A stretch of 64,000 nt of DNA from Lachnospiraceae bacterium (lineage in GTDB: Bacteria; Bacillota; Clostridia; Lachnospirales; Lachnospiraceae), in contig CAJSZQ010000001.1 in NCBI GenBank assembly GCA_910574185.1, forward strand, positions 1-64,000, written 5' to 3'. The notes under the pieces were generated by a model. The model ran no database searches. It had not been told where the DNA came from and worked only from the letters and a program-made list of their open reading frames with translations. The translations under genes and the position numbers were made by a program. This document shows, in pieces, positions 41,453 through 50,500 of this stretch (position 1 is the first letter of the stretch; every line of letters begins with the position of its first letter).

Positions 41453-44400
41453 TTAGTCCTCCTTTTTCTTTCTTCCGCACTGGTAGCCTGCAAACCCGAA
41501 GATTCCCGCACCGGCTGTAAATGCCGCCGCAAGGCTCACCCACAAGCCGAGATTAAAATCATCGCCTGTTTTCGGTGTGTCACGCAGCTCGTTGTGCATG
41601 GTTACGGTTGCCGTTTCGTCCGTCTTGATGGTCACTTTCTGGTCGGCGGGCAGGATATAGCCATAGGATGCCTTGTCACTGACCTCGGACACGGTGTATT
41701 CGCCGATACGCAAGCCATCAATGATGATTTCGCCGTTTTTGTCCGTCTTGAATGTCTGGTCGTAATCCTTGCCGATGACACGGAAAGAGAAGCCCTCCAC
41801 CCTGCCGTCAGAGGATGTCTTGACGATTTTAAGAGAGCCTTTCTGGGCTTCATTCAAGAAGCCTTTGCCCGCTTCATTTTCCACGTTGTAGGTCTTGCCG
41901 TTTTCCTCGATGGATACGGGATAGACGTTCTCATCCAGTACGAAGCCTGTCGGGGCGGTTTTCTCACGGACAAGGTACTTGCCGTATCTGAGGTCGTTCA
42001 TCTGGTATACGCCTTTCTCCACCTCGCCCATCTCGCCGAGCAGCTCGTCTTTCTTGTCCAGTTTCCCGTCGCCGTTGGCATCAGAGTAGACCTCGAATAC
42101 CGCACCTGTGAGCTTGTTGTCTGGATAGTCCTTGTCTACCTTAGTCAGAGAGAGATTGCCTTTGATGAAATAATTTACAAGCTCGATTTCCACAACTTCG
42201 TCTACTTCGCCGATTGTCACGCTGATTTCTTCCTCGGAGAGTACATATCCTTTCGGGCTTTCGATTTCACGGATTACCCATGTGCCATACGGAACTTCCT
42301 CAAAAGAAAAACTGCCGTCATCCTCGGATGTGGCAGTTGCAATCGCATTTTCCTTTGTATATTCCGTTGTCCCCGTCTGGAAGATGCCGATTAAAGCACC
42401 GCCCAAGTCCTCGCCGTCCTCATTGGACTTTTTGCCGCTGACAGAGCCGTAAATCAGTTCGTTTTCAATGGCTCCGCCCTCATTTGCCGTGATATTCACA
42501 ACGGCGGTTTCCTGCCCTGCGTACTCAAAGTCAACAGGGTATTTCTCGTCGCTGACAAGGTAAGCGGCGTTTGTTGATATTTCTTGCACATAATAGCTGC
42601 CCATCGGCAAATCACTGATTGCCTTTCCGTGACCGTTCTCGTCAAGAAAAATAACCTCAATCAGTCCGTCGGCAGGGATAACAGAGCCGTCGGCTGCGGT
42701 CAGCTCCTCGGCGGCATACAGACCGAACGTAACGTCTTTAATTTCCCCGTTGTTTCCTACGCCGTATGCTTCATCCACTTCAAGGGTTTTATTGATGTCG
42801 ATTTCCACACGCTGACGCTCATTGTAAAACTCCGTGCCTGTTTCCGTCACTTCGATTTCCTGCCCTGCATACACAAGCTCCACGGCATGGATTTCACCGT
42901 TTAATACCATGCCATACGGGGCAGTCACTTCCTTTACCTCATACTTTCCGAGATAAAGCTCCTTAGATTCTGCCGTTCCATCCTCGCCAGTGGTAAGCGT
43001 ATCTACGACTTCGTCTTTCTCTGCTCTAACTGTTCCATCGGTTGTGATGATGTCCTCGGCTGCGGTAATCTCATAGACCGCACCCTCTAAATTATCAACG
43101 GCAAAAATTGGCTGGTATAATCCCTTGTTTCCCGATACCCTGCTGAACACCTCGCCAGACTTAGCTACCGTGATTTTCCCTTTCTGCGCCATGTTGGAGC
43201 GTTCCACCTTTACAATGGTGACGCCGCTTTCTTCCTCGGAGTTTTCCTGCTCCACGTCAAAATAGACTGGCTCGGAGTCTAAAACATAGCCGTATGGGGC
43301 TTGCACTTCCACAAGCGAATATCCCTTGCCGTACTCTAAGGTCTGCGGCGTGATAAGCCCGCCGTCCGCCGTGGTGTAGAACGTGTCAATCTCCGTTACT
43401 TCTGGATAAGTGAACGTCATCGTCACAAGCTCGCCGTTCGGGTCGTAAATCTGGAAGCCTGCGCCTGCATAGGGGATGACCTTGCCCGTTTCCACGTCTT
43501 TCTTAACGATTTTGATATAGCTCTCAAAGTTGGCGTTGTTGATAAGGTAGCGGTAGGTCTGGCTGTCCTTGCAGATGAACACGTCAAAGTCTTTCATCAG
43601 TTCCCGCCCGTCCCATCCAGAGGTCTGGTGTACGGTGTAGATGCCATACGGCATATCCTTTGTCTGGGCAAAGCCGTTTTCATCGCAGATAAGCGTGTCA
43701 CGCTCGGTTTCCTCCGCCGCATCGAAGCTGCCTGCGGATTTTAGATACACCTCAAAGACAGCCCCCTCCTCTGGCGTTTCAATCTGGGTTTCGCCGTTGT
43801 CGGTGTGCTTGATGATGGCGATGTTCCCCTTGATGACCTGCTCGTTTACGTCGTTCTTGGCAGAGTTATATTCCACGGTGTAAAGCTCTGGCTCTGCCCC
43901 TACATGGTGGATTGTAGTATCTAAAAGATAGCCCTCGGACGGGGTAATCTCACGGATGCTCCAATCGTTCCCGCAGATATAATACTTCGTTGTGAACTGC
44001 CCGTTTTCATCGGTGGTATAAGTGTCAACTAATTCCTCGCCCTGATAGATGCCGTAAACCGCACCTGCAAGGGAAGCGTCGCCCTGCGGCTTCTTCCCCG
44101 TTTCCATGTCGGTCTTTAATACCGTGACATTGAATTTCTTTAAGATGTTGGTAAAACTGCGTTTTGTGACCTTTTTCCACTCAATCGGGGCGGTCTGGGA
44201 TGCGGGGACAACGTAGCGGATAGCCGTGTCCACTTCCTCAAGGGTGTACGGCGTGCTGCCGCTGATAAGGACATTCTCAAACTTTGCCAGCCCGTTCTTA
44301 TCGGTCACGGCGTATTCATCCACCGCCAATCCGCTTAAAGAAGTGCCGTAAAGGTGGAACTTCACGCCCTCCACAAGATTGTCCTCGGATGTTTTGACGA

Positions 44401-45601
44401 CTTCCAGACTGCCACGCTTCAAAGTATTGCTGAATGTGACCGTAGAAGTCTTTCCCCCGATAATCGTCACGGTCTGGGTTTTCTGCGGCTCATAGCGGTC
44501 GATGGACTGCTCCGTGACGGTGTAAGTGCCGGGGAATAAGCCCTCCACCGTGATATTTCCGTCTTTATCTGTCTTTACGGTCTTGTTGAAGCCGTCGCCT
44601 TTGATGGTAAAGGAAATCCCGCTGACAACGCCGTCCTCGGAAGTCTTTTTCAGTGCGACCGTCCCTGTCGGCGTTTCCACGTTGATATACGCCGTCATGG
44701 TGTCCACGTTCTCCACGCCTGTAATGACATCCTGCAAGTTCGGGTCGCCATAGGCAATCATCATCGCCCCGCTGCTGACCGTCGGCGTATTATTTCTTGT
44801 CGCCGTAATCCTCGCCTTGCCGTCAATGGCTTTCTTTGACGTGATGGTGAGCTTGTTCCCAGACTTGGAAACTTTCACATTGCTGTCGGAGCTGGTAAAG
44901 GAATACTCGGAGAGGGAATTATTTTTATCCGTCAGCGTCAGGCTGTATTTCCCGTCCTTATAGGCAAGCTCCTTTGTAATGTCTTTCTTGCCTGCTGACA
45001 TAAAACTCGGAATTGTGCTGTGCCTTGTCATGAATGATACAATCTGGTCGTAAGCCGCCCTCGCCCCGCTGTTGGCATAGTTCGAGCCAAAGTGCAGGCT
45101 GTAAACGGTCGTGCTTGTCTGGCTGTACGGGCTTGCAGAATTGCGGCATCCCGTGACGAACTCCCATACAAGGGTCTGGGTGGCAAGCCATTTCTCGTCA
45201 TCGCTTCCAGACAGATTCCCGCTGTTGCCCTGATAGCCGTAAAGCAGGGCAAGCCCCACCGCCTTTTTCTGTTCTGCGGAAAGGGAGTTCCAAGCGTTGG
45301 AAGACGCTTTTGCAAGCGTATTTCCTGTTTTCAGCGGCACTCCTGGCTGAAGGCAGAACGCCGTTTCCCCGTCCACATACATGCGGTACTTATATTCGCC
45401 CGTCCCTCCTGCGGTATGACCGCCGATGTTCGCACTGGAATTATATCTGATTGCGTTCCCTGCGCCGTCGTAAGTGTGGGTAAAGGAAATCGTGCCGATG
45501 TCGCCTGCCGCAAACGCTGTCGTGGCAGGGACGGCGGACAGTGCCGTGACCGCAGCTAAAGCAAACGCCGCAGCTCTCCTCAATAATTTACATATCTTCA
45601 T
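41453..45601 (-). CDS. Thioester Cna-B repeat surface adhesin
   Basis: 1382 residues. Signal peptide about 1-32, ending near TTAFAAGD. The N-terminal TQXA-type thioester domain has ETAFCLQPG and WLATQTLVWEFVTG, the Cys-Gln pair that forms an internal thioester for covalent binding to host surfaces. About ten Cna-B/SpaA-like domains follow from residue ~305 to ~1330, many with the LxGAxF and E-containing TYTVTE-type segments that form isopeptide bonds. The C-terminus has TPKTGD, a membrane helix and a basic tail, an LPXTG-like sorting signal. It probably works as the mating-pair or host-attachment adhesin of the ICE, anchored by a sortase. Confidence 0.88.
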   Translation of the reverse strand: MKICKLLRRAAAFALAAVTALSAVPATTAFAAGDIGTISFTHTYDGAGNAIRYNSSANIGGHTAGGTGEYKYRMYVDGETAFCLQPGVPLKTGNTLAKASSNAWNSLSAEQKKAVGLALLYGYQGNSGNLSGSDDEKWLATQTLVWEFVTGCRNSASPYSQTSTTVYSLHFGSNYANSGARAAYDQIVSFMTRHSTIPSFMSAGKKDITKELAYKDGKYSLTLTDKNNSLSEYSFTSSDSNVKVSKSGNKLTITSKKAIDGKARITATRNNTPTVSSGAMMIAYGDPNLQDVITGVENVDTMTAYINVETPTGTVALKKTSEDGVVSGISFTIKGDGFNKTVKTDKDGNITVEGLFPGTYTVTEQSIDRYEPQKTQTVTIIGGKTSTVTFSNTLKRGSLEVVKTSEDNLVEGVKFHLYGTSLSGLAVDEYAVTDKNGLAKFENVLISGSTPYTLEEVDTAIRYVVPASQTAPIEWKKVTKRSFTNILKKFNVTVLKTDMETGKKPQGDASLAGAVYGIYQGEELVDTYTTDENGQFTTKYYICGNDWSIREITPSEGYLLDTTIHHVGAEPELYTVEYNSAKNDVNEQVIKGNIAIIKHTDNGETQIETPEEGAVFEVYLKSAGSFDAAEETERDTLICDENGFAQTKDMPYGIYTVHQTSGWDGRELMKDFDVFICKDSQTYRYLINNANFESYIKIVKKDVETGKVIPYAGAGFQIYDPNGELVTMTFTYPEVTEIDTFYTTADGGLITPQTLEYGKGYSLVEVQAPYGYVLDSEPVYFDVEQENSEEESGVTIVKVERSNMAQKGKITVAKSGEVFSRVSGNKGLYQPIFAVDNLEGAVYEITAAEDIITTDGTVRAEKDEVVDTLTTGEDGTAESKELYLGKYEVKEVTAPYGMVLNGEIHAVELVYAGQEIEVTETGTEFYNERQRVEIDINKTLEVDEAYGVGNNGEIKDVTFGLYAAEELTAADGSVIPADGLIEVIFLDENGHGKAISDLPMGSYYVQEISTNAAYLVSDEKYPVDFEYAGQETAVVNITANEGGAIENELIYGSVSGKKSNEDGEDLGGALIGIFQTGTTEYTKENAIATATSEDDGSFSFEEVPYGTWVIREIESPKGYVLSEEEISVTIGEVDEVVEIELVNYFIKGNLSLTKVDKDYPDNKLTGAVFEVYSDANGDGKLDKKDELLGEMGEVEKGVYQMNDLRYGKYLVREKTAPTGFVLDENVYPVSIEENGKTYNVENEAGKGFLNEAQKGSLKIVKTSSDGRVEGFSFRVIGKDYDQTFKTDKNGEIIIDGLRIGEYTVSEVSDKASYGYILPADQKVTIKTDETATVTMHNELRDTPKTGDDFNLGLWVSLAAAFTAGAGIFGFAGYQCGRKKKED

Positions 45602-45644
45602 TCATTACCTCCTGTTCGTTCTCATGTTGATAGCTGACTTTCTG

Positions 45645-45676
45645 GCAGAAAAAAAGCCGCCCATCTGGACAGCTTT
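45645..45676 (-). terminator. Terminator downstream of parB
   Basis: On the minus strand AGCTGTCC and GGGCGGCT (8 positions, with G-U pairs) are followed by TTTTTTT. It separates parAB from the adhesin gene, so the two are probably transcribed apart. The rest of 45602-45817 shows no gene. Confidence 0.6.
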
Positions 45677-45817
45677 TAATATTTCTTTTCTCGGATAGTT
45701 ACTGGCAGTATCTAGGGGGAGAGGTGTGGAGAGGGGGAAGTCAAAAAATTTTTTCTGTTTCCCAAAGGGCAGACTTTCCCCTCGGCGTCCATCTCCAAAA
45801 TCCCTATTTTTCCTGCC

Positions 45818-46753
45818 TTACCTCTCGTGAGCCTTGCTCCGCTGCAAGTGGCGGTTGTAGAACTCCAACGCCTTTACGACAAAATCCGTTTCCTGCCCTC
45901 TGGGGATGGATTTCGGTATGAGCTTGGTTATCCGCTCGTCCTTAAAGGCGGGTTTCTCTTTCTGGTTCGGCTTTTCCTCCTGCATGATGCTCTGGATAAC
46001 CTCATCCGTGAGCTTTCCCTCCTGCATGAACTTCTTCATCTTGATAGCCTGTGCAAGAGAGGGCGTGGCATCGTTATAGCCCATCGCTTCAAGCAGGGTG
46101 TACTGCTGTTCCTCTGAAAGATAGGAGATTTCCACCGCAGGGCGGAACGCAATCTGGCGTTCATCAACCATTTGCAGGATTTCGGGTACAAGCTCTGTCA
46201 GACGGATAAAGCGAAAAATTTGCCTTTCACTATCTCCAACCTCTTTTGATACTTCTGAAGCACTTGTCAACTTATTGCCCATTGGGCAGGAAGTTAAATC
46301 ACTTCTTTGCCCCTGCCTGTTCATAGCTTCAAGCCGCATCTTATACGCAAAGGCTTTCTCACTCGGCAAGATAGTAGTCCTTTGGAGATTACTCTCAACC
46401 ATGACAATAATCGCTTCGTCACGGGTCAGCTCCTTAACCTCGCATTTGAGCGTTTCAAGCCCTGCAACCTCGCAAGCCTTTTTTCTCCTGTGACCGCTGA
46501 TAAGCTCATACCGCCCGTCCTCTTTCTGGCGGACTGTGGCAGGGGTCATTACGCCGCTCCGCCTTACGCTGTCCACAAGCTGCTCCATGTCCTCGTCCAT
46601 CAAGACCTTGAACGGGTGGTCTGGAAACTCATCAATCTCCGCAATCGGGATTTCCCTTATTTTGCTTAGATTCGCTTCCGCACGGCTCTCGTCTGTTTCA
46701 AAGAGGTCATCGTATGCGGTCAGCTCGATTTTGCTTCCTCTGTTTTTCGCCAA
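45818..46753 (-). CDS. parB: ParB-like partition protein
   Basis: 311 residues from a TTG start (46753) with GGAGG at 9 nt; the frame overlaps the end of parA by 47 nt. ParB/RepB/Spo0J domain: IPIAEIDEFPDHPFKVLMDE, then GVMTPATVRQKEDGRYELIS with SGHRRKKACE, and NLQRTTILPSEKAFAYK. A helix-turn-helix follows (SEVSKEVGDSERQIFRFIRL). It binds parS-like sites and stabilises the circular element together with ParA. Confidence 0.85.
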   Translation of the reverse strand: MAKNRGSKIELTAYDDLFETDESRAEANLSKIREIPIAEIDEFPDHPFKVLMDEDMEQLVDSVRRSGVMTPATVRQKEDGRYELISGHRRKKACEVAGLETLKCEVKELTRDEAIIVMVESNLQRTTILPSEKAFAYKMRLEAMNRQGQRSDLTSCPMGNKLTSASEVSKEVGDSERQIFRFIRLTELVPEILQMVDERQIAFRPAVEISYLSEEQQYTLLEAMGYNDATPSLAQAIKMKKFMQEGKLTDEVIQSIMQEEKPNQKEKPAFKDERITKLIPKSIPRGQETDFVVKALEFYNRHLQRSKAHER

Positions 46754-47534
46754 GCTCCGCCACCTCCTTTCCGAACTGCTCGTAAGCGGCGGCTACCTTG
46801 CCGCCCTTGTCGTAGGCAAAAATGCTCTTGCCCTCTGCGGTAGCTTCCACGGCTCGGATGGAGTGGGGTATCTGCGTATCGAATACTTTAATCCTCTGCC
46901 CGTAGGCACTTTTCACCGTTGCCGTGATTTCCTTAGAGATGTTCGTGCGTGGCATTACCATCGTCATAAGGATGCCGTCAATCCGCAGATGCGGATTGAT
47001 TTGCCGTTTGACTTTTGATACGGAGCGAAGCAACAGCTCTAATCCTTTGGCGGAAAGATAATGGGGCTGTGTCGGGATAACCACGCTGTCAGCAGCCGCA
47101 AGCGCATTGATTGTCAGCATCCCCAAGCTCGGCATACAATCAATGAGGACAGTATCATAATTCTTTTTTACCTCGTTGATGCAGGTTTTCAGTACGCTTT
47201 CACGGCTTATGGCGTTAATCAGCCTTACTTCCAGTCCCGACAGTTCAATGTTGGATGGGAGCAGGTCAACGCCCTCGTCATGGTGCAGGATGCTTCTGGA
47301 AACATCGACGGATTTATCATCAATGATGTCCTGCATGATGGTCGAGAGCGTGTCGGGCAAGTCGTCTGGTCGGCTGTAACCGAGCGACATGGTTAAATTT
47401 GCCTGTGCATCGGCATCAATGAGCAGAACTTTTTTGCCCTGCTGTGCCAGAGCCACGCCCAGATTGACCGCCGTGGTGGTCTTTCCAACGCCGCCTTTCT
47501 GGTTGGTTAAAGCGATTACTTTGCAATTTGACAT
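46707..47534 (-). CDS. parA: ParA-like partition ATPase
   Basis: 275 residues from ATG 47534, preceded by AAAGGAGG. ParA/Soj type: MSNCKVIALTNQKGGVGKTT holds the deviant Walker A (KGGVGKT). DADAQANLTMSLG is Walker A', VLIDCMPSLGML is Walker B. C-terminal part has KRQINPHLRIDGILMTM. It works with parB for maintenance of the circular form. A hairpin leader precedes the gene. Confidence 0.9.
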   Translation of the reverse strand: MSNCKVIALTNQKGGVGKTTTAVNLGVALAQQGKKVLLIDADAQANLTMSLGYSRPDDLPDTLSTIMQDIIDDKSVDVSRSILHHDEGVDLLPSNIELSGLEVRLINAISRESVLKTCINEVKKNYDTVLIDCMPSLGMLTINALAAADSVVIPTQPHYLSAKGLELLLRSVSKVKRQINPHLRIDGILMTMVMPRTNISKEITATVKSAYGQRIKVFDTQIPHSIRAVEATAEGKSIFAYDKGGKVAAAYEQFGKEVAELGEKQRKQNRADRIR

Positions 47535-47547
47535 AGGGTGCGTCCTC

Positions 47548-47590
47548 CTTTCGCATAGATTTAGCCACTTTGTCAAGGTGGCTATGTAAA
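47548..47590 (-). promoter_or_regulatory. Hairpin leader of parA
   Basis: On the minus strand TAGCCAC pairs with GTGGCTA (47562-47584). It sits between ACATAGCC and GGCTAAATCTAT, with the ribosome site GGAGG soon after. The flanks match those of the primase leader. Confidence 0.45.
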
Positions 47591-47599
47591 GGATTCATG

Positions 47600-47649
47600 G
47601 CAATAAAAAAAGCCGACTGGCTGTTTCGTAAAACTACACCAATCGGCTA
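47600..47649 (-). terminator. Terminator between the small genes and parA
   Basis: AGCCGATTGG and CCAGTCGGCT (9 of 10 pairs, minus strand) are followed by TTTTTTT. It lies 30 nt past the stop of the gene at 47681. Confidence 0.65.
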
Positions 47650-47680
47650 TGTAAAAATCTATTCTGTTTTATTCTCTGCA

Positions 47681-48019
47681 TTATCTGCTCTTACATGATA
47701 TGGCTTCTCTTATTCTCTCTGTATCCCATTTTTCTGGGAACAATACTGCCATAATATGAAACGCATCCATCAGTCCTGCGATATACGCATGAGTGCCGTA
47801 TTCAAAATCCTGCTTTTCCCTGCAATCTATAAGACGTTGGCAAACTTCCCTCTGCTCCTCCGTCAAATCAAGCTGGTTAAAGGCATCCTCCGCATATCCC
47901 TCATCCTTACTGTCTTTTTGATAACTGGCATCAGCCTGTAACAGTTTTAATACGGATTCGTCTTTTAATTTCTCTACTGCTATCTTCACCAGCTCTTTAA
48001 ATTCCTTATCGCACATCAC
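47681..48019 (-). CDS. Hypothetical protein at ICE right end
   Basis: 112 residues. Begins MMCDKEFKELVKIAVEKLKD, mostly helical and acidic, with EYGTHAYIAGLMDAFHIMAV near the C-terminus. It overlaps the upstream gene by 14 nt. It resembles DUF6809-like helical proteins by pattern only. No function can be assigned. Confidence 0.5.
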   Translation of the reverse strand: MMCDKEFKELVKIAVEKLKDESVLKLLQADASYQKDSKDEGYAEDAFNQLDLTEEQREVCQRLIDCREKQDFEYGTHAYIAGLMDAFHIMAVLFPEKWDTERIREAISCKSR

Positions 48020-48203
48020 TTCCCCCTGCCAGTTCTACTCTTAATTTTTTTATAGGTGCATGGATAACCTTAAAAATAAGTTCGTCAACGCAGTCTGTAT
48101 ATCTGCCCTGCTGTATGAGCTGATTTTTCAGTTCCACAAGGCTATGTAGCAAAATGCTCCGCTCCCCACTATCCACATACAAATGATTTTTCTTTTCTCT
48201 CAT
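48006..48203 (-). CDS. Small conserved protein, paralogue of the one at 22563
   Basis: 65 residues from the ATG at 48203 (MREKKNHLYVDSGERSILLH), preceded by GGTGG. The ATG at 48215 would add four residues. The protein aligns over its full length with the one at 22563, sharing VDELI and AP-x-KK. Two copies in one element suggest duplicated control genes. Confidence 0.55.
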   Translation of the reverse strand: MREKKNHLYVDSGERSILLHSLVELKNQLIQQGRYTDCVDELIFKVIHAPIKKLRVELAGGSDVR

Positions 48204-48567
48204 AAAGTCCACCATCCTTTTTTGATTTCATTATATAGACGGATAGCAGAATGTTCAAAGCTGCAAATTGGGTCAAAAAAATAAGCGTACCACTATCTCA
48301 AATGATACGCCTATCCCGTTCAATTTCTAAGAGCCTGTTGTCCGCTTTTTATCAGCAAGGTGGACACTACATAGACACATTGATTGCCCAAACCCTTTAT
48401 TTTCCGTTTGTGTTCCCACACCCGATATCAACTACCACTGAAACATCAAAGTAGTTTTTGAGGTGCTTATTTCGGATTTTTTCACCCTCCGAAGTGAACA
48501 TGAAATGCTTCGCAAAGTGCCTAAAATAAAGGATTTCTACGAGGTTTTCTTTTGTATCAACACAATA
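48204..48567. other. Right end of the ICE
   Basis: No ordinary gene. It contains short inverted repeats (GCGTA with TACGC around 48282-48310, GTCC with GGAC around 48339-48365), which may be recombination-related. On the minus strand, an open frame from attR down to the stop at 48397 would be fused to the recombinase in the excised circle. Confidence 0.55.
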
Positions 48568-49907
48568 GTCTCCACATGATAAGTCCCCGGAAATAAATCT
48601 ATCCCCCCAATCCGCTCCACCCGATACCCTCTCCCCTGCAGCATCCCCAAATCCCTTGCCAAACTGGTAGGCTTACAGGCAATATACACAATCTTCTCCA
48701 CTCCAAAATTCGTTATCTTCTCTAACGCCTTCGGATGAACCCCGTCTCTGGGCGGGTCTAACACAATAAGATCCGGCACCTCCCCCAGTTCATCAATCAC
48801 TTTCAGCACATCTCCCGCCCAGAAAGTACAATTATCCAATCCATTAAGAGCCGCATTTTCCTTTGCCGCCTCCACCGCTTCTTCCACGATTTCCACGCCG
48901 GTTACTTTCTTCGCCACCGGCGCCAATATCTGCGCGATTGTTCCGGTCCCGCTGTACAAATCAAATATCACCTTATCCTTTGTATCGCCGATATATTCCC
49001 TTGCTTTATCATAGAGAATCTCCGCTCCCAGGGAATTGGTCTGAAAAAAGGAAAATGGAGTTATCTTAAACTTTAATCCCAACAGCTCTTCATAGAAATA
49101 GCTCTGCCCATATATAATTTCTGTTCCCTCATCCTTGACCACATCCGCAACGCTATCATTCTTTGTCCGTAAAATTCCAACAATCGTTCCGGATAAATTC
49201 AAGGAAAGCAATGCCTCCATCCATCCTGCTGCATTAAAGTTATCATACTCTGTCGTAGTAATCAAATCAATCAAAATCTCCCCTGTCTTCACTGCCTTCC
49301 TCACCAGAAGATGCCGGAAAAACCCCGTATGTCTCATACGATGATAATAAGGAAGCCCGCTTTCCTTTGCACACTCCAACGTACAGGTGAGTATTTTCCG
49401 ATAATCCTCATCTACAATTTGGCAGTCTGGTACAGATACAATATCATGAAAGCTTCCCCTTTTATGCATCCCCAGCGCTATAGGACCGCCTTTATATTCG
49501 TCTCCAAAAGAAAATTCCATCTTATTCCGATACGCATTCCGAACCGGACTGGGCTGAATCCCCTCCCAGATATAGCTTCCATTAACCGCCTCATCCATCA
49601 ACGATTTCACCTGTTCTGTTTTTATTTGAAGCTGCTGTTCATAGGAAAGGTTCTGGTATGTGCAGCCGCCGCATTCCCCAAAATGTGGACAGGGTGAAGG
49701 AATTTCTATCGGTGACGGTTCCGTTATAGACAATATTCGTCCCTCAGCTTTTCCTTTTCGCACTTTATTTACCGCCACACACACCTTCTGTCCGGGAACA
49801 GCATTCTTCACCACAATGCATCTGTCCTCACCCTCTACTGCAACCATTCCGTTATTGGGAAATTCAACCCTTGTAACAATACCTTCCATCGTCTGTCCTT
49901 TTTTCAT
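48537..49907 (-). CDS. rlmD: 23S rRNA (uracil) methyltransferase RlmD
   Basis: 456 residues. N-terminal TRAM-like region, then the iron-sulphur cluster cysteines CPHFGECGGCTYQNLS (about 74-87). The S-adenosylmethionine methyltransferase domain has FDLYSGTGTIAQIL, the motif VLDPPRDGVHPKALE and the catalytic-area IACKPTSLARDL. It methylates a uracil (m5U1939 class) in 23S rRNA. The last residues HVETIVLIQKKTS come partly from the ICE: the core ends at HVET. Without the element the gene would end HVETCVLLGRK. The conserved motif is kept, so the enzyme is probably active. A second possible start is the ATG at 49889, with AAGGA at 7 nt. Confidence 0.9.
   Translation of the reverse strand: MKKGQTMEGIVTRVEFPNNGMVAVEGEDRCIVVKNAVPGQKVCVAVNKVRKGKAEGRILSITEPSPIEIPSPCPHFGECGGCTYQNLSYEQQLQIKTEQVKSLMDEAVNGSYIWEGIQPSPVRNAYRNKMEFSFGDEYKGGPIALGMHKRGSFHDIVSVPDCQIVDEDYRKILTCTLECAKESGLPYYHRMRHTGFFRHLLVRKAVKTGEILIDLITTTEYDNFNAAGWMEALLSLNLSGTIVGILRTKNDSVADVVKDEGTEIIYGQSYFYEELLGLKFKITPFSFFQTNSLGAEILYDKAREYIGDTKDKVIFDLYSGTGTIAQILAPVAKKVTGVEIVEEAVEAAKENAALNGLDNCTFWAGDVLKVIDELGEVPDLIVLDPPRDGVHPKALEKITNFGVEKIVYIACKPTSLARDLGMLQGRGYRVERIGGIDLFPGTYHVETIVLIQKKTS
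48568..48578. repeat. attR core of the ICE
   Basis: Second copy of GTCTCCACATG. Minus-strand reading is CATGTGGAGAC, the His-Val-Glu-Thr codons of rlmD. The ICE supplies the bases after the core. Confidence 0.75.
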
Positions 49908-50035
49908 ATCTCATACCACCCTGCATTTTGCTATTTTTATCTATGAATGACAAGCCGCAATTCTACAATCACTATTCTCGTTCCATATAAAAGCTAATTA
50001 ACTCATTTCCTTTTCAACTGCCAAATGATCCGTCG

Positions 50036-50068
50036 ACAGAAAAAGACACTTCTCTTAGAAGTGCCTCT
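50036..50068 (-). terminator. Terminator of the small membrane protein gene
   Basis: CACTTCT and AGAAGTG form a 7-bp stem with a 3-nt loop, followed by TCTTTTT on the minus strand. The rest of 49908-50128 shows no gene. Confidence 0.6.
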
Positions 50069-50128
50069 GTCTCTTTATTCATTACAATCCAGCCTCCGGC
50101 ATGAACTGTAACTTCAATTTTTTGTTAC

Positions 50129-50386
50129 CTACGCCTGATCATCTTCATTAAAGAAATCATCATCGAAGTCATCTTCAAAATCTTCCTCGAAATCTTCAAG
50201 ATAATCCGGGGTAAGGAAACAATATACTGCATATGCGATTGCTGCAACTGCTGCGATTGTTCCAATTACTGCAAGAATAATGAGAACTGTCTTACACTGC
50301 TTCTCCTCTTCCTCTTTCTTATGAATCAGATCATTCAGCTTAGATGCTGCCAGTACTTCTTCAATCTTGTTCCTATTGATGTTCAT
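50129..50386 (-). CDS. Small membrane protein with acidic tail
   Basis: 85 residues. A helical charged N-terminus, one membrane helix at about 33-58 (TVLIILAVIGTIAAVAAIAY), then a tail made almost wholly of Asp, Glu and Phe. It resembles DUF4366-type Lachnospiraceae proteins. The acidic tail is presumably outside the membrane, but the topology is unproven. Monocistronic, with a terminator after it. Confidence 0.6.
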   Translation of the reverse strand: MNINRNKIEEVLAASKLNDLIHKKEEEEKQCKTVLIILAVIGTIAAVAAIAYAVYCFLTPDYLEDFEEDFEDDFDDDFFNEDDQA

Positions 50387-50500
50387 ACTCCCGCTCCTTT
50401 CTCCTGCGCTTGTCTAATAACAAATTTATGGTTTTATTATAACACCAACCTATAAAGATTACTACAATTATTTTAATGAAAAATTGATAATTTAGAACAA

